A stretch of DNA of 64,000 nucleotides from Chloroflexota bacterium (GTDB taxonomy: Bacteria; Chloroflexota; Anaerolineae; Aggregatilineales; Phototrophicaceae), in assembly GCA_026706395.1 (NCBI GenBank), contig JAPOYU010000008.1:20967-84966 (forward strand), in the 5' to 3' direction. A program made the translations under genes and the position numbers. Shown here in pieces: positions 46,190 to 55,753 of the stretch; positions within the stretch are counted from its first letter, which is position 1, and every line of letters starts with the position of its first letter. The notes under the pieces are model-generated. The model saw only the letters and a program-made list of their open reading frames with translations. It made no database searches and had not been told where the DNA came from.

Positions 46190-46927
46190 ATGGAAGTCCT
46201 TGGCATAGACATAGGCGGTTCTGGAATCAAAGGGGCAATTGTCAATATCTCGCAAGGTGACTTCGTTACCGACCGCCTCAGGATTGAGACACCTCAGCCG
46301 GCGAAGCCAGAGGCGGTTGCCGAGGTGGTTGCCAAGATCTCAAAACACTTCGGTTGGCGAAAGGCGATTGGCTGTACCTTTCCCGCCGTGGTGCAGCATG
46401 GCGTCACGTTAACCGCCGCTAACGTGGATAAACGGTGGATCGGCACCGATGCCAAAGCTCTGCTGGAAGGGCATACCGGCAATCCGGTCATAGTCTTAAA
46501 CGATGCGGACGCCGCTGGCATCGCGGAGATGAAGTTTGGGGCCGGACGTGACCGGCGCGGACTGGTCGTCATCTTGACTTTGGGAACGGGAGTCGGCAGT
46601 TCGCTGTTTATGGATGGACGTCTCGTACCAAATACCGAATTTGGTCACTTGATCATTCGAGGCAAAGACGCGGAATTGCGGACATCTGACCGAGGACGAC
46701 AGGAGAAGGGTTATAGCTGGAAAGCATGGGGCAAACGTCTTTCCGAGCATCTGCGGTATATGGAAGCGCTTATGACGCCGGATCTGTTCATCATTGGCGG
46801 TGGGGTAAGCAAGAAGTTTGAGAAGTTCTTCTCTCACATCCACTGCGATACTGAAATCGTGCCAGCGCAGTTGCGCAACCGGGCCGGCATCGTTGGAGCT
46901 GCCATCGCCGCGATCGACTTAAACTAG
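46190..46927 (+). CDS. ppgK: Polyphosphate glucokinase (ROK family)
   Basis: Phosphorylates glucose with polyphosphate or ATP at the entry of glycolysis. LGIDIGGSGIKGAIV is the phosphate-binding start, VLNDADAAGIAEM holds the catalytic aspartate and LTLGTGVGSSLFMDG with NTEFGHL are typical of PPGK-type ROK kinases. ATG 46190 is preferred to a GTG one codon earlier because gagagg is well spaced. Length 245. Confidence 0.88.
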   Translation: MEVLGIDIGGSGIKGAIVNISQGDFVTDRLRIETPQPAKPEAVAEVVAKISKHFGWRKAIGCTFPAVVQHGVTLTAANVDKRWIGTDAKALLEGHTGNPVIVLNDADAAGIAEMKFGAGRDRRGLVVILTLGTGVGSSLFMDGRLVPNTEFGHLIIRGKDAELRTSDRGRQEKGYSWKAWGKRLSEHLRYMEALMTPDLFIIGGGVSKKFEKFFSHIHCDTEIVPAQLRNRAGIVGAAIAAIDLN

Positions 46928-46935
46928 GCACGTTT

Positions 46936-47439
46936 TTATTTATCTTCTGTCGGTTGAAAGACGCCCCATTGTCGGTTGTGGTAGAGCAAAGGAAGTTTGT
47001 CATCGGTCCAGCCGCCTTGCGCGACTCTACCGACGAACATGGTATTCTCACCAAAGTCGATGTGCTGGTCGACAGAGCAAGCCAGCCAAGCCATCGCGTC
47101 GGGAATGATGGGGTCGCCGAAACATGTTGTCTCACACACCAAGCCGTCAAAGCGGTTCTCGTAAGTGCTGTCGAAGTAGCCGGCGAATCGTTTGCCCAGG
47201 TCCAGCTGCTGGTCGGAAAGAATACTAATCGAGAAATGGCCCTCGCGCGCCATGTACTCGCGAGTATCGAGCCGATTGGCGATGTTGAGACATACAATCG
47301 GCGGCTCCATGCTCACGCTAGCGAAGGAATTAACTGTGATGGCTTGCCAATCACTCTGAGACGAGACACTGACGATTGTGATGCCGGCTGTCCAGCAAGC
47401 AAGCATGTTCTTGAATTCTTGACCGCTAACTTCGCTCAT
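46936..47439 (-). CDS. Flavin reductase-like protein
   Basis: FMN-binding split-barrel domain that supplies reduced flavin or carries out NAD(P)H-linked reduction. AGITIVSVSSQSDWQAITVNSF, the FMN segment VSMEPPIVCLNIANR and FSISILSDQQ are typical. Length 167. A gaggagg lies before the ATG. No partner monooxygenase is adjacent. Confidence 0.88.
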   Translation of the reverse strand: MSEVSGQEFKNMLACWTAGITIVSVSSQSDWQAITVNSFASVSMEPPIVCLNIANRLDTREYMAREGHFSISILSDQQLDLGKRFAGYFDSTYENRFDGLVCETTCFGDPIIPDAMAWLACSVDQHIDFGENTMFVGRVAQGGWTDDKLPLLYHNRQWGVFQPTEDK

Positions 47440-47553
47440 GGAGCCTCCTCTATGACAGCGTCATTCTAAACTCGCTAGGAGAGATTTACACGAGTCAAAG
47501 TGATTTCCAGTCGAGGCGTTGAGCTTTGGGAGTGCGCAAGGGGATGAGGACCG

Positions 47554-47895
47554 ATGGAAAATGAGTTGCCGCCTTTTCGGCGGGTGAAGAAACGTTTTGC
47601 CGCATCGATCATCCAAAATGTCCTGTCCGGACCGCGCGGCTGTGCGCTTCTGAAGCTGCATGAATACGAAGATGGTCACTATCGCGCGGTTTTTGCGGCG
47701 TCGCATTTTGATCTTCCCGCCGGGCGCATGCTGCCAAGCAAATCACAGTGGAACACGTTGAAGAAGCGGCTCAAACGGCGCGACCATTCACTATTCATCT
47801 TTCGAGATTATGGGGCGATTGACTGCGACAAAGCGGGCATATCAATGCGAAACCAGACGTGCCTGTTTATCGATTTCGGCTTTATGCCCGACTGA
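47554..47895 (+). CDS. Hypothetical 113-residue protein
   Basis: Soluble and basic with a central beta pattern (GCALLKLHEYEDGHYRAVFA) and a lysine/arginine-rich stretch (LKKRLKRRDHS). No motif known to me. Fair support from its unbroken frame between two divergent or convergent genes and a purine-rich leader (gaggaccg) before the ATG. Confidence 0.55.
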   Translation: MENELPPFRRVKKRFAASIIQNVLSGPRGCALLKLHEYEDGHYRAVFAASHFDLPAGRMLPSKSQWNTLKKRLKRRDHSLFIFRDYGAIDCDKAGISMRNQTCLFIDFGFMPD

Positions 47896-47911
47896 TCGAT
47901 CGACGTCCCGG

Positions 47912-48637
47912 TCACTTCCTGAAATCGATAAAGCGGTAGCCAACGCCGCGTTCGGTAATGATATATTCCGGATTGGCCGGATCTTTTTCGATCTTTTCGC
48001 GCAGATAGTTCACGTACAGTCGTACATAGTGAGCTTCGTCGCGATATTCGTAGCCCCAGACTTTCTGCAGCAGTTGATCGTGCGGCACAGTCCAGCCGGC
48101 ATTGTGGATCAAATGGTAGAGCAAGCGATACTCCGTCGGGCGTAATTTGATGGCGTTCCCGTCGACAATAACCTCGCGCTGGTTGAAGTCGATACTGAGG
48201 CGGTCATCAATACGAAGAATGGCGTCGTCGGTGGTGGGTTTCTCCAAGCGGCGGAAGAGTGCTTTGATGCGGCTTGACAACTCGCGGGGGCCAAAGGGCT
48301 TGGTGATGTAGTCGTCCGCGCCTAGCTCCAAGCCATATACCTTATCGTTTTCTTCGCCTTTGGCGGTGAGCATTATAACGGGAATATCGGAAAACTCGCG
48401 CAGCATTCGCAGCGTCTCGAAGCCGTCGAGGTCCGGCATCATAACGTCCAGCAGGATTAAATCGGGTAACTGGGTGCGGACGGCGTCGAGCGCTTCCAGA
48501 CCGTTGTGCGCTTCAAGAACACGGTGGTCCTCCAATTCAAGATTCATCCGAATGAAGCCGATCATCCGAGGTTCGTCATCGACGACCAGAATGACTTTGC
48601 CACTACGCTTCGGATTGACCGTTGGATTTGGAATCAT
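47912..48637 (-). CDS. OmpR/PhoB-type response regulator
   Basis: A receiver domain has the acidic pair VVDDEP, the phospho-aspartate in [13 protein letters not shown] and the lysine in DYITKPF. The winged-helix DNA-binding domain follows with [17 protein letters not shown] and [15 protein letters not shown]. Length 241. No histidine kinase is adjacent; the PP2C gene 69 bp upstream on the same strand is its only signalling neighbour. Confidence 0.94.
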   Translation of the reverse strand: MIPNPTVNPKRSGKVILVVDDEPRMIGFIRMNLELEDHRVLEAHNGLEALDAVRTQLPDLILLDVMMPDLDGFETLRMLREFSDIPVIMLTAKGEENDKVYGLELGADDYITKPFGPRELSSRIKALFRRLEKPTTDDAILRIDDRLSIDFNQREVIVDGNAIKLRPTEYRLLYHLIHNAGWTVPHDQLLQKVWGYEYRDEAHYVRLYVNYLREKIEKDPANPEYIITERGVGYRFIDFRK

Positions 48638-48706
48638 GGTGTGCTCCAGGCAGCAGGAAATATCGTCAGCATCGTGTAAAAGAGCGTATCTCCAAAGGTT
48701 TTGGCA

Positions 48707-49864
48707 CTAGTCCGAGCCGCCGCCCGGCACTTTGATGACAATCACGGAGATATTGTCGGGCCCGCCCCGGTCCTTCGCCAAGCTGACAAGCCGGTCACAG
48801 GCCTCCTGCGGTGATGCCGCATCCAGCGTAACTTGTTTGATCATCTCGTCATCAAGCATATCCCATAAGCCGTCGGTGCAGACCAGGACCCGGGAAGACG
48901 GCGGCAATGTCCTGACCAGCCGTTCCATTTTCAATTCCTCGTTTTGACCGATCGCGCGATACAGGATGTTTTTCTGTGGATAGTTTTCCGCTTCCTCCGG
49001 TGTCAACTCATTCATCTCTATGAGGCGCTGCACCAAGGTATGGTCGGTAGTCAACTGCTCAATCGTATCGTCATGGATGAGATATGCTCTGCTATCGCCG
49101 ACGTGTACGAGATAGGCGAGGTTTCCGATTGTGGCGACGGCGGACAGCGTCGTACCGCCGCCCGGTACCCCTTTGATCACCGCCTGATTAGCTTTTTCCG
49201 AAGCGGCGACCAGCGCTTCCAGGACTGTTGGGCTGTCGCCGGCGCTGAAGTTGCGCAGTAAGGGAACATAGATATTTGCTAGCATCTCGGCGGAGAGGGT
49301 CTGCACAGCGATGCCGGCGGCCCGTTCTCCGTCCAGATGACCGCCCATGCCGTCAGCGACGACGAAGAATCCGAAGTCCGGCCGATTGTCGACCGTAATC
49401 GAATGCCATTGCATGCCGAAGCAAGCATCTTCATTGTTGTTGCGTAGCAAGCCGACGTCGCTGGCAATGCCGTAAGTGAGGGCTTGGCGCTGTCGGGTCA
49501 GTATCGGTTTGGGCGCCGGCGGCATTCTTCTCTTTGGGACACTTGGAGTCGCTGGCGGCGTCAGAGCTGTCCGCTCTACTTCGGGGACAGGCTCGGATGA
49601 CGCGTCCGGCTCGGGCTCATTGGTCTCAGGCTCTGGCGCGATCGCCGCATGAGTTTCGCTTGTCGCTGCGACGACAGGATCTGGCTCTTCACCTTCGGCA
49701 GGCTCCGGCGCAGGTTCTTGCTCGGACTCCGGTGGAGGCGCCTCAGGAATAGTCTCGACCGGTCGTTGAGCGCGACTAGGCGTTACATGTGATGCTCGTC
49801 TGGAACTGGCACCACGCCCCGACTCCTGGCTTGATCCACCGAGTATTCTGCGAAGAAAGCTCAT
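48707..49864 (-). CDS. PP2C-type protein phosphatase with disordered acidic N-terminus
   Basis: Residues about 135-383 are a PPM phosphatase: NNEDACFG, VVADGMGGHLDGE, HVGDSRAYLI, VLVCTDGLWDML and GGPDNISVIVI supply the metal aspartates. Residues 20-120 are a Pro/Glu-rich disordered region with no domain. ATG 49864 opens at MSFLRRILGG; the upstream frame is not conserved in appearance. Usually opposes Hanks-type Ser/Thr kinases, none of which is in the window. Probably co-transcribed with the response regulator. Confidence 0.92.
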   Translation of the reverse strand: MSFLRRILGGSSQESGRGASSRRASHVTPSRAQRPVETIPEAPPPESEQEPAPEPAEGEEPDPVVAATSETHAAIAPEPETNEPEPDASSEPVPEVERTALTPPATPSVPKRRMPPAPKPILTRQRQALTYGIASDVGLLRNNNEDACFGMQWHSITVDNRPDFGFFVVADGMGGHLDGERAAGIAVQTLSAEMLANIYVPLLRNFSAGDSPTVLEALVAASEKANQAVIKGVPGGGTTLSAVATIGNLAYLVHVGDSRAYLIHDDTIEQLTTDHTLVQRLIEMNELTPEEAENYPQKNILYRAIGQNEELKMERLVRTLPPSSRVLVCTDGLWDMLDDEMIKQVTLDAASPQEACDRLVSLAKDRGGPDNISVIVIKVPGGGSD

Positions 49865-49998
49865 AAGCTTGGCCCGTACATGCCTCGTCGGCGCGCGCTC
49901 GAAGACTTCGACCATACAGAAGGACTAAGTCGGCGAAAGCCAAGCTGACAGTAGCGTGTACTGAATTTGACTTGAACAATTATATTTTACCACTGACA

Positions 49999-51225
49999 AT
50001 GGCGCAATCATTCGCCGTATTGAGTCCGCCTGCCATGCAGCATGTCGAAGCGCCGCTGTCCATATATCTGCACATCCCCTTTTGCAGTGTACGTTGCGGC
50101 TATTGCGCCTTCAACACGTATACCGAGCTTGAGCAGCTTATTCCTGCTTATGTGGACGCCCTCTGCCGTGAACTGGAAGCGGTCGCGGATAGCAGCCCGC
50201 ATAAGGACGTCCAGACGCTGTATTTCGGCGGCGGCACCCCGTCATTGCTAACAGTGAAGCAGTTCGAACTGCTGCTGGAACAATTAGGCGATATCTTCCC
50301 ACTTAGCGACGATGTCGAGATATCGTTGGAAGCCAATCCGGACGACTTGAAAACCGAGTACTTGCGAGAATTACGCGCGCTCGGTTTTAACCGCCTGAGT
50401 ATCGGCATGCAATCCGCCAATGCAGATATCTTGCGCCTTTTCGACAGGCAGCACGATTTAGAGACGGTGTGCAGTGTGGTTGAAGCAGCGCGGGATGCAC
50501 AATTCGACAATCTTAATCTGGATGTCATATTCGGGTCGCCCGGGGAGTCCCTGGCCGACTGGAAGCATACTGTTGCCGTAGTGCTGAGTTTGGCGCCGGA
50601 TCATGTCTCGATGTATGGATTGGAATTGAAAGGCGGAACAGACCTGAGACATCGCGTGGACTCTGGTGAACTGCCGCAGCCTGATGATGATGTCTTTGCC
50701 GACATGTATGAATACGCCGCGGATGTCATGAAGCGCCATGGCTATGAACAATACGAGATTAGCAATTGGTGCCGTACGGGCAAGCAGTGTCGCCACAATC
50801 TGCAGTATTGGCGCAATTTGCCGTATGCAGGCGTCGGAGCGGGCGCGCATGGGTTCGCCGGAGGCATTCGCTATTCGACTATCGCGTCGCCGCAGCGCTA
50901 TATTGCAGCCCTGGCCAATGGCCTAGATCGACCGTTCGCGTTTCCGCTTACACCGGCCGTAGCCAAGCACAAGACTGTAACCCGGGCTGAGGATCTGTAT
51001 GAGACGATCATGATGGGCATGCGAATGACAGGGGAAGGCATCAATCGATCGGCTTTTCTCGGGCGCTTTGGAGAAGACTTTGTGAGCATGTTTCCCGAGC
51101 AGGTCGAGCGACTCGCTTCGCGAGAACTGATTCAGTTGAGTGAAGACACAGTTAGATTGGGAGACGCGGGCAGGCTGCTGAGCAATGGCATCATCCGCGA
51201 GTTTGTCGACCGCATTAATGGGTGA
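49999..51225 (+). CDS. hemW: HemW-like radical SAM heme chaperone
   Basis: The radical SAM motif [13 protein letters not shown] with its extra cysteine and the following segments [21 protein letters not shown] and [17 protein letters not shown] identify the HemW/HemN family; the short N-terminus favours HemW (heme insertion) over the coproporphyrinogen dehydrogenase HemN. The start is uncertain: ATG 49999 or ATG 50035, neither with a good binding site. It overlaps the convergent fni gene by 11 bp. Confidence 0.9.
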   Translation: MAQSFAVLSPPAMQHVEAPLSIYLHIPFCSVRCGYCAFNTYTELEQLIPAYVDALCRELEAVADSSPHKDVQTLYFGGGTPSLLTVKQFELLLEQLGDIFPLSDDVEISLEANPDDLKTEYLRELRALGFNRLSIGMQSANADILRLFDRQHDLETVCSVVEAARDAQFDNLNLDVIFGSPGESLADWKHTVAVVLSLAPDHVSMYGLELKGGTDLRHRVDSGELPQPDDDVFADMYEYAADVMKRHGYEQYEISNWCRTGKQCRHNLQYWRNLPYAGVGAGAHGFAGGIRYSTIASPQRYIAALANGLDRPFAFPLTPAVAKHKTVTRAEDLYETIMMGMRMTGEGINRSAFLGRFGEDFVSMFPEQVERLASRELIQLSEDTVRLGDAGRLLSNGIIREFVDRING

Positions 51226-52258
51226 GCCGCAGGTCGGCATTGCGCAGAGACGCGAGATCCGGCGATGCGGTACAGAGCATGGCTATGCGCAACTGCGCGT
51301 TCAATTCGAGGATGAGCGACTCCACCGCTTCAGCTGATTCGCTGGCGGCCCGCAGGAAAGGACTGGCCAATCCGGCCAAGTCCGCTCCCAAGGCAATACA
51401 CTTGGCGATGTCGATACCATCGCGAAGCCCGCCGCTAGCGAATATCGGCAAATCAGGCGCGCCAGCACGCGCATATTGGATCGCATCGGCCGTCGGGATG
51501 CCCCAGTCAGCGAAGCTACGAGCGACGCGCGCGTGAAAGGCCGTTGGCGCCCGATGATATTCCACTTCGCTCCAAGATGTGCCGCCGGCGCCCGCTACGT
51601 CAATTGCGGCAACGCCGGCTTGGGCAAGCTGACAAGCGTCAGATTCTGAAAAGCCCCAGCCGACCTCTTTGGCAATGACCGGCACAGGCAGATTGGCGCA
51701 AATAACCTCGATCTTGCTCAGCAAGCTGGAAAAGTCAATATCACCTTCGGCCTGTACCGCTTCCTGTAAGACATTGAAATGCAAAATCAGCGCATCGGCG
51801 TCGACCATATCTATTGCTCGCCGGCAATGGTCGAGCCCGTAACCATAATTCAACTGAACCGCGCCTAGATTCGCAAATAACAGAATGTCCGGCGCGACAT
51901 CGCGAATGGCATAGCTGTCCGCAAGGCTTTCGTCTTCGATGGCCGCGCGTTGCGAGCCCAAACCCATCGCAACCTGGTGGTCTTGCGCCGCTTGGGCGAG
52001 GTTGCGATTGATCTCCCGCGCGACAGACGTGCCGCCGGTCATGGACGAGATCAAGACGGGAGACATCAGCCGCTTGCCGAGAATCTCGGCACTTGTGTCT
52101 ATGTCGCTCAAGCTGAGTTCAGGCAGCGCATGATGCATGAAGCGATAACGTTCCAGCCCGGTTGTCACGCGAGGAAACTGCACGTCCTGCTCCAGATTGA
52201 TGCGAATATGATCGACCTTGCGACTCTCGGTCGTTGGCGTTTCCGTCACTTTTGACAT
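51215..52258 (-). CDS. fni: Type 2 isopentenyl-diphosphate delta-isomerase
   Basis: FMN-dependent isomerase interconverting isopentenyl and dimethylallyl diphosphate. [52 protein letters not shown] and [13 protein letters not shown] [10 protein letters not shown] are family landmarks, with [10 protein letters not shown]. Length 347. The unrelated type 1 isomerase is not present in the window. Confidence 0.95.
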   Translation of the reverse strand: MSKVTETPTTESRKVDHIRINLEQDVQFPRVTTGLERYRFMHHALPELSLSDIDTSAEILGKRLMSPVLISSMTGGTSVAREINRNLAQAAQDHQVAMGLGSQRAAIEDESLADSYAIRDVAPDILLFANLGAVQLNYGYGLDHCRRAIDMVDADALILHFNVLQEAVQAEGDIDFSSLLSKIEVICANLPVPVIAKEVGWGFSESDACQLAQAGVAAIDVAGAGGTSWSEVEYHRAPTAFHARVARSFADWGIPTADAIQYARAGAPDLPIFASGGLRDGIDIAKCIALGADLAGLASPFLRAASESAEAVESLILELNAQLRIAMLCTASPDLASLRNADLRLTH

Positions 52259-52381
52259 CGACCGGTGTTCCTTCTGTAAGAGTGACTAATGCGCGCGTGC
52301 GTGGGTATCGTACAGACGACGAGAAGGAGTGTCAATCATTCTAGTCGTTTCAAATGGACTAGCAGGGAGACTGAATCTCGG

Positions 52382-52387
52382 TATAAT
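52382..52387 (+). promoter_or_regulatory. Candidate -10 of acpP
   Basis: A perfect TATAAT lies 50 bp before the acpP ATG. No convincing -35 or extended TG was found. Confidence 0.3.
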
Positions 52388-52437
52388 TGGCAGTCATGCA
52401 GTGAGAAGCAGGATTCCGATTTGAAGGGTAGGCAGAC

Positions 52438-52674
52438 ATGGCATCAATTGAAGAACGCGTCAAGGGAATCGTGGTTGAGTTGTTGGGCGTGGAAGAAGAG
52501 CGGGTTGTCCCCAGCGCCAGCTTTCGCGAGGATTTGGAAGCCGACTCACTTGACCTCGTTGAACTGATCATGGCGTTTGAAGAGGAATTCGGCGGCGAAA
52601 TCAGTGACGAAGATGCGCAGCGGATTGAGACCGTTGGTCAGGCCGTGGAATATATCCAATCCAATATGGAATAA
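52438..52674 (+). CDS. acpP: Acyl carrier protein
   Basis: 78 residues, acidic; the phosphopantetheine serine is S37 in [12 protein letters not shown], and the helix 3 segment [10 protein letters not shown] is present. Carries acyl chains in fatty acid synthesis. It stands alone rather than in a fab operon. Confidence 0.96.
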   Translation: MASIEERVKGIVVELLGVEEERVVPSASFREDLEADSLDLVELIMAFEEEFGGEISDEDAQRIETVGQAVEYIQSNME

Positions 52675-52837
52675 TAAGCTGAGAAATATCAGCAGAAGAC
52701 CGTTATAAGGTAGCAAGCGCTGCCTTATTTCTTTTTCAGACGCAACAGCTATGTGGTGATGCGAGCGCGAGACCGTGCGGGCTAGAAGCTGCCAGCTCGT
52801 CGCGTTGCACATGAAACAGAACGTAGGAGGGGATTAC

Positions 52838-53320
52838 TTGATCGCGAAGGCTTTGATAACGAGCTTTGAATATTCTGGAGAAGTCATTGCCCAGCAGGTG
52901 GCTGAGATCAGCCACGACGAGAGCTTACGCCAGGCGGTCGCAGAAGGCCATTCCGCCAATTGGCTGCTAGGCCACATCGTCTCGGCACGCTCATATCCCC
53001 TGCGCTTTGTCAGGGCCAGTCCCGTGTGGTCGGACGATGAGCGCGCGCATTATCGCGATGGGAGCCAAGCAATTGGCGCTGACAAACCGGGTGTTATTGA
53101 CTTCCGCACGCTTCATGAGTATTTTGATTTGTCGCAGAGCCGTCTGCTGACAGGACTTGAACGTATGGCCGCAAACGAATTCAGCGCGCCATCCGGCTAT
53201 GCAGCGAACACCGTATTCGAAAGTCTACTCTATTTTCATTTTCATGAGACCTATCACGTCGGCCAACTAACCATGGTTGCGGAGGCATTGGGCAAACGCG
53301 CGAAGTATTTGGGATCGTGA
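52838..53320 (+). CDS. DinB-like protein
   Basis: TTG 52838 is chosen because aggagg lies seven bases upstream; the frame is open from 52775 but without that signal. Four-helix DinB pattern with metal histidines: one in SANWLLGHIVSARS and a pair in HFHETYHVGQLTMV. DinB-superfamily members are metal-dependent thiol transferases or damage-induced proteins. Length 160. No SOS box is seen before it. Its 3' end overlaps the convergent membrane protein gene by 54 bp. Confidence 0.8.
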   Translation: MIAKALITSFEYSGEVIAQQVAEISHDESLRQAVAEGHSANWLLGHIVSARSYPLRFVRASPVWSDDERAHYRDGSQAIGADKPGVIDFRTLHEYFDLSQSRLLTGLERMAANEFSAPSGYAANTVFESLLYFHFHETYHVGQLTMVAEALGKRAKYLGS

Positions 53321-53938
53321 ATGACATAGCGCCGTTCTGCCCATTCCGATCGAGGCATACGCAAAACAGCCGGCGTAGCTCGCGATGAGCATCCACACTC
53401 CCAGACCAGTTGTACCGGCTGGCTGAAGCGAGATGTAAACCTCATATGCTTGCGACATCCCGATGATAGTTGAGATTATGCCAACTGGGGGGACGACGAG
53501 CATTATTATAGCTAGCAGAACACTGTGTCTTATTCGAAGCAGTATCAGACCAGCAATAGAGCTGATTAGCGCAAGGGCGAATTGCTGGCGGTAGTTTGTG
53601 TTGCCCAGATCTTTGATGAATTCGGGCGGGGGCAACTGACCGATCGTAAGCAGCACAATGACGATTGCGGGAATGAGCTTCCGAGGTTCGTTTGCGTTTG
53701 CGACGCTGTATAAAAGACAGAGCAGTCCAAGCTGCAGGCGCAGAAGAAGCGTCGCCTGGAGGGGCGGGGACGTATGATGCTGCGATGGATGCAGGCTGAC
53801 CCATTCCGCCAGGTCGAATGCCCCAAGTGTCATCGGCGCAGAAGGCGCAACAACCCAGGGCAGCAAGTAGGCTATGAAAGCGGCAGCCAGCAGACACAGT
53901 AGCAAGTTTGATCGTTGTCGCATGACGTAACTGGTCAT
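53267..53938 (-). CDS. Polytopic membrane protein of unknown function
   Basis: 223 residues with about six membrane helices and a short histidine-bearing loop (HPSQHHTSP). No recognised motif. It lies at the 3' end of the polysaccharide operon, 66 bp after the GT4 gene, so a role in that pathway is possible. The overlap with the convergent DinB-like gene makes the exact end of one of them uncertain. Confidence 0.55.
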   Translation of the reverse strand: MTSYVMRQRSNLLLCLLAAAFIAYLLPWVVAPSAPMTLGAFDLAEWVSLHPSQHHTSPPLQATLLLRLQLGLLCLLYSVANANEPRKLIPAIVIVLLTIGQLPPPEFIKDLGNTNYRQQFALALISSIAGLILLRIRHSVLLAIIMLVVPPVGIISTIIGMSQAYEVYISLQPAGTTGLGVWMLIASYAGCFAYASIGMGRTALCHSRSQILRAFAQCLRNHG

Positions 53939-54004
53939 GTCCTAGAGTTCTCGCTATGTCCCGGTGGTGGATGCTTCGGTCGGCATTGAAACATGACCGC
54001 CCAG

Positions 54005-55144
54005 TCACGATTGCAGCATGTTTTCGTAAATGCTACGCAATTGGGAAGCTGAGCGTTCCCAGGTAAATTGCGCCGACTGCTTAATACCGGCATTTGCCAA
54101 GCGCGCGCGCAGGGTGCTATCGTTGTCAAGCATTGACATAGCGTTGGCGAGAGCATCAACGTCATAGGGATCAATTAGCAGTGCCGCTTCGCCGGCGACC
54201 TCAGGCAGGGAAGAGATTCGGCTGGTGATGACAGGTGTGCCACATGCCATCGCTTCGAGCACGGGAAAACCAAAGCCTTCGTACAGGGACGCCATCACTA
54301 GCATTCGGGCTTCACTGTAAAGCGCGGGCAGGTCTTCATCGTCGGCGTAACCCAATAAGTGAACGAATGGGCGCATGCCCGTCCGGTCAAGCGCGCGTTG
54401 GAATTCATCTTCCAGCCAGCCGCTTTCGCCGGCGATGGCGTAGTGAAGGTCGTGACCCCTGGCACGAAGAACTTGGAGCGCCTCGATGACGCGAGCGTAA
54501 TTCTTGCGCGGCTGAACAGTACCCACCGACAATACGTATTTGATGTCGGTCAAGCCATACTTCACTCGAGCGGCCGCCAGCAGTGCCGGGTCATCAATTC
54601 GCCGATAGTGCCTGTCGACACCGCTGTAGAGCACAGTGACTTTGTCGTCCGGCGTGCGATAGAGATCAAGCAGGTCGCGTTTGGTCGCGGCTGAATCCGC
54701 CAGGATATGATCGGCGCGAGAAACTGAGCGAGGCACGACCATATCCAAGTAGGCTTTAAGTTGTGGGTTGGCGGCTTGCGGCACACGTACGAAAGATAAG
54801 TCATGAACGGTAAGCAGTGTCTGTGTCTTATGCAATGTAGGCGGCAGAACGAAATCGGTGGCATGGAACAAGTTAATCCGCCCAGTGAACAACTCAACCG
54901 GAAGCGGAAGCCGGGCGCGATGCCAAAGCCTTGCCAGCCAGCGTGGCGTTATCGGTGTGGGCTTCCAGCTTATATGCGGCGCCGGTGGTTTCGGCAAGTC
55001 CGCGGAAGACGCGCCAGCCACGAACAGCCGAAATGCGTTGGTCTGGTCTTCTGACGCCAGTGCCGCCGTCAGTTCGCGCACGTATCGTCCGATTCCAGCC
55101 CGTTGTTCCCATGCTGGTGTGTAGTCAAGGGCAATCGCGTACAC
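54005..55144 (-). CDS. Glycosyltransferase, GT4 family
   Basis: GT-B fold: GIGRYVRELTAAL near the N-terminus, VLSVGTVQPRKNYARVIEAL at the linker and the nucleotide-sugar motif SLYEGFGFPVLEAMACGTPV with the two glutamates. Length 379. It probably adds a sugar to the exopolysaccharide unit on the cytoplasmic face. It starts 1 bp after the GtrA gene. Confidence 0.93.
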   Translation of the reverse strand: MYAIALDYTPAWEQRAGIGRYVRELTAALASEDQTNAFRLFVAGASSADLPKPPAPHISWKPTPITPRWLARLWHRARLPLPVELFTGRINLFHATDFVLPPTLHKTQTLLTVHDLSFVRVPQAANPQLKAYLDMVVPRSVSRADHILADSAATKRDLLDLYRTPDDKVTVLYSGVDRHYRRIDDPALLAAARVKYGLTDIKYVLSVGTVQPRKNYARVIEALQVLRARGHDLHYAIAGESGWLEDEFQRALDRTGMRPFVHLLGYADDEDLPALYSEARMLVMASLYEGFGFPVLEAMACGTPVITSRISSLPEVAGEAALLIDPYDVDALANAMSMLDNDSTLRARLANAGIKQSAQFTWERSASQLRSIYENMLQS

Positions 55145-55145
55145 G

Positions 55146-55751
55146 TTATTCGACGTCGCTATAGGTCCAATAGCGATTGGCCAGGAAATTCCAAAACATC
55201 ACCACGATGACACCAAAAAACAGCGCAATCATCGTACCGAGTTTGTGTTGGTCTAATAGTGCCGGAACATAATCGGGATTCATCCCCGACAGAATCCCCG
55301 CTGAGAGCCTACCGAGAGGCTCGTAAGTCAATCCAATCCACAGGGTACGAATGACCCAACCGACAACGCTGACGATAGCAAACTGAGTAAGCTGGCGCTG
55401 AGCCGAATACGCCCTTGAATCCGGATACGTCCACAGACGATTCCAGACGAAATTGCTGCAAACGGCAAGCACAAATGCGATGCTTTGCGTCAGAGCGACG
55501 TTGGTAGCGAGCGGCTCTGACAATTCATTGACTGGTGGCAGAATCGTATTCTGCAGGACAAGGACAGCACCCGCGTCGATAATGAAGCCGAGAATGCCCA
55601 CGAACCCAAACTTAATGAAGCGTTCGACTTCTTTCGCCCGGCCACCACCGATACGGACAGACAGCGAAAGGATGACACTATCGATGGGCGTTGTGATTCT
55701 GTGGTGGCGCCTGCCTGTATCGCGCGCACCGGAGCCAAACGCCTGAAACAT
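55146..55751 (-). CDS. GtrA-family membrane protein
   Basis: Four membrane helices with the GtrA landmarks RFIKFGFVGILGFIIDAG, NFVWNRLWTYPDS and, at the C-terminus, NFLANRYWTYSD. GtrA proteins help flip polyprenyl-linked sugars. Length 201. Gaps of 1 and 2 bp to its neighbours show tight coupling. Confidence 0.9.
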   Translation of the reverse strand: MFQAFGSGARDTGRRHHRITTPIDSVILSLSVRIGGGRAKEVERFIKFGFVGILGFIIDAGAVLVLQNTILPPVNELSEPLATNVALTQSIAFVLAVCSNFVWNRLWTYPDSRAYSAQRQLTQFAIVSVVGWVIRTLWIGLTYEPLGRLSAGILSGMNPDYVPALLDQHKLGTMIALFFGVIVVMFWNFLANRYWTYSDVE

Positions 55752-55753
55752 AG

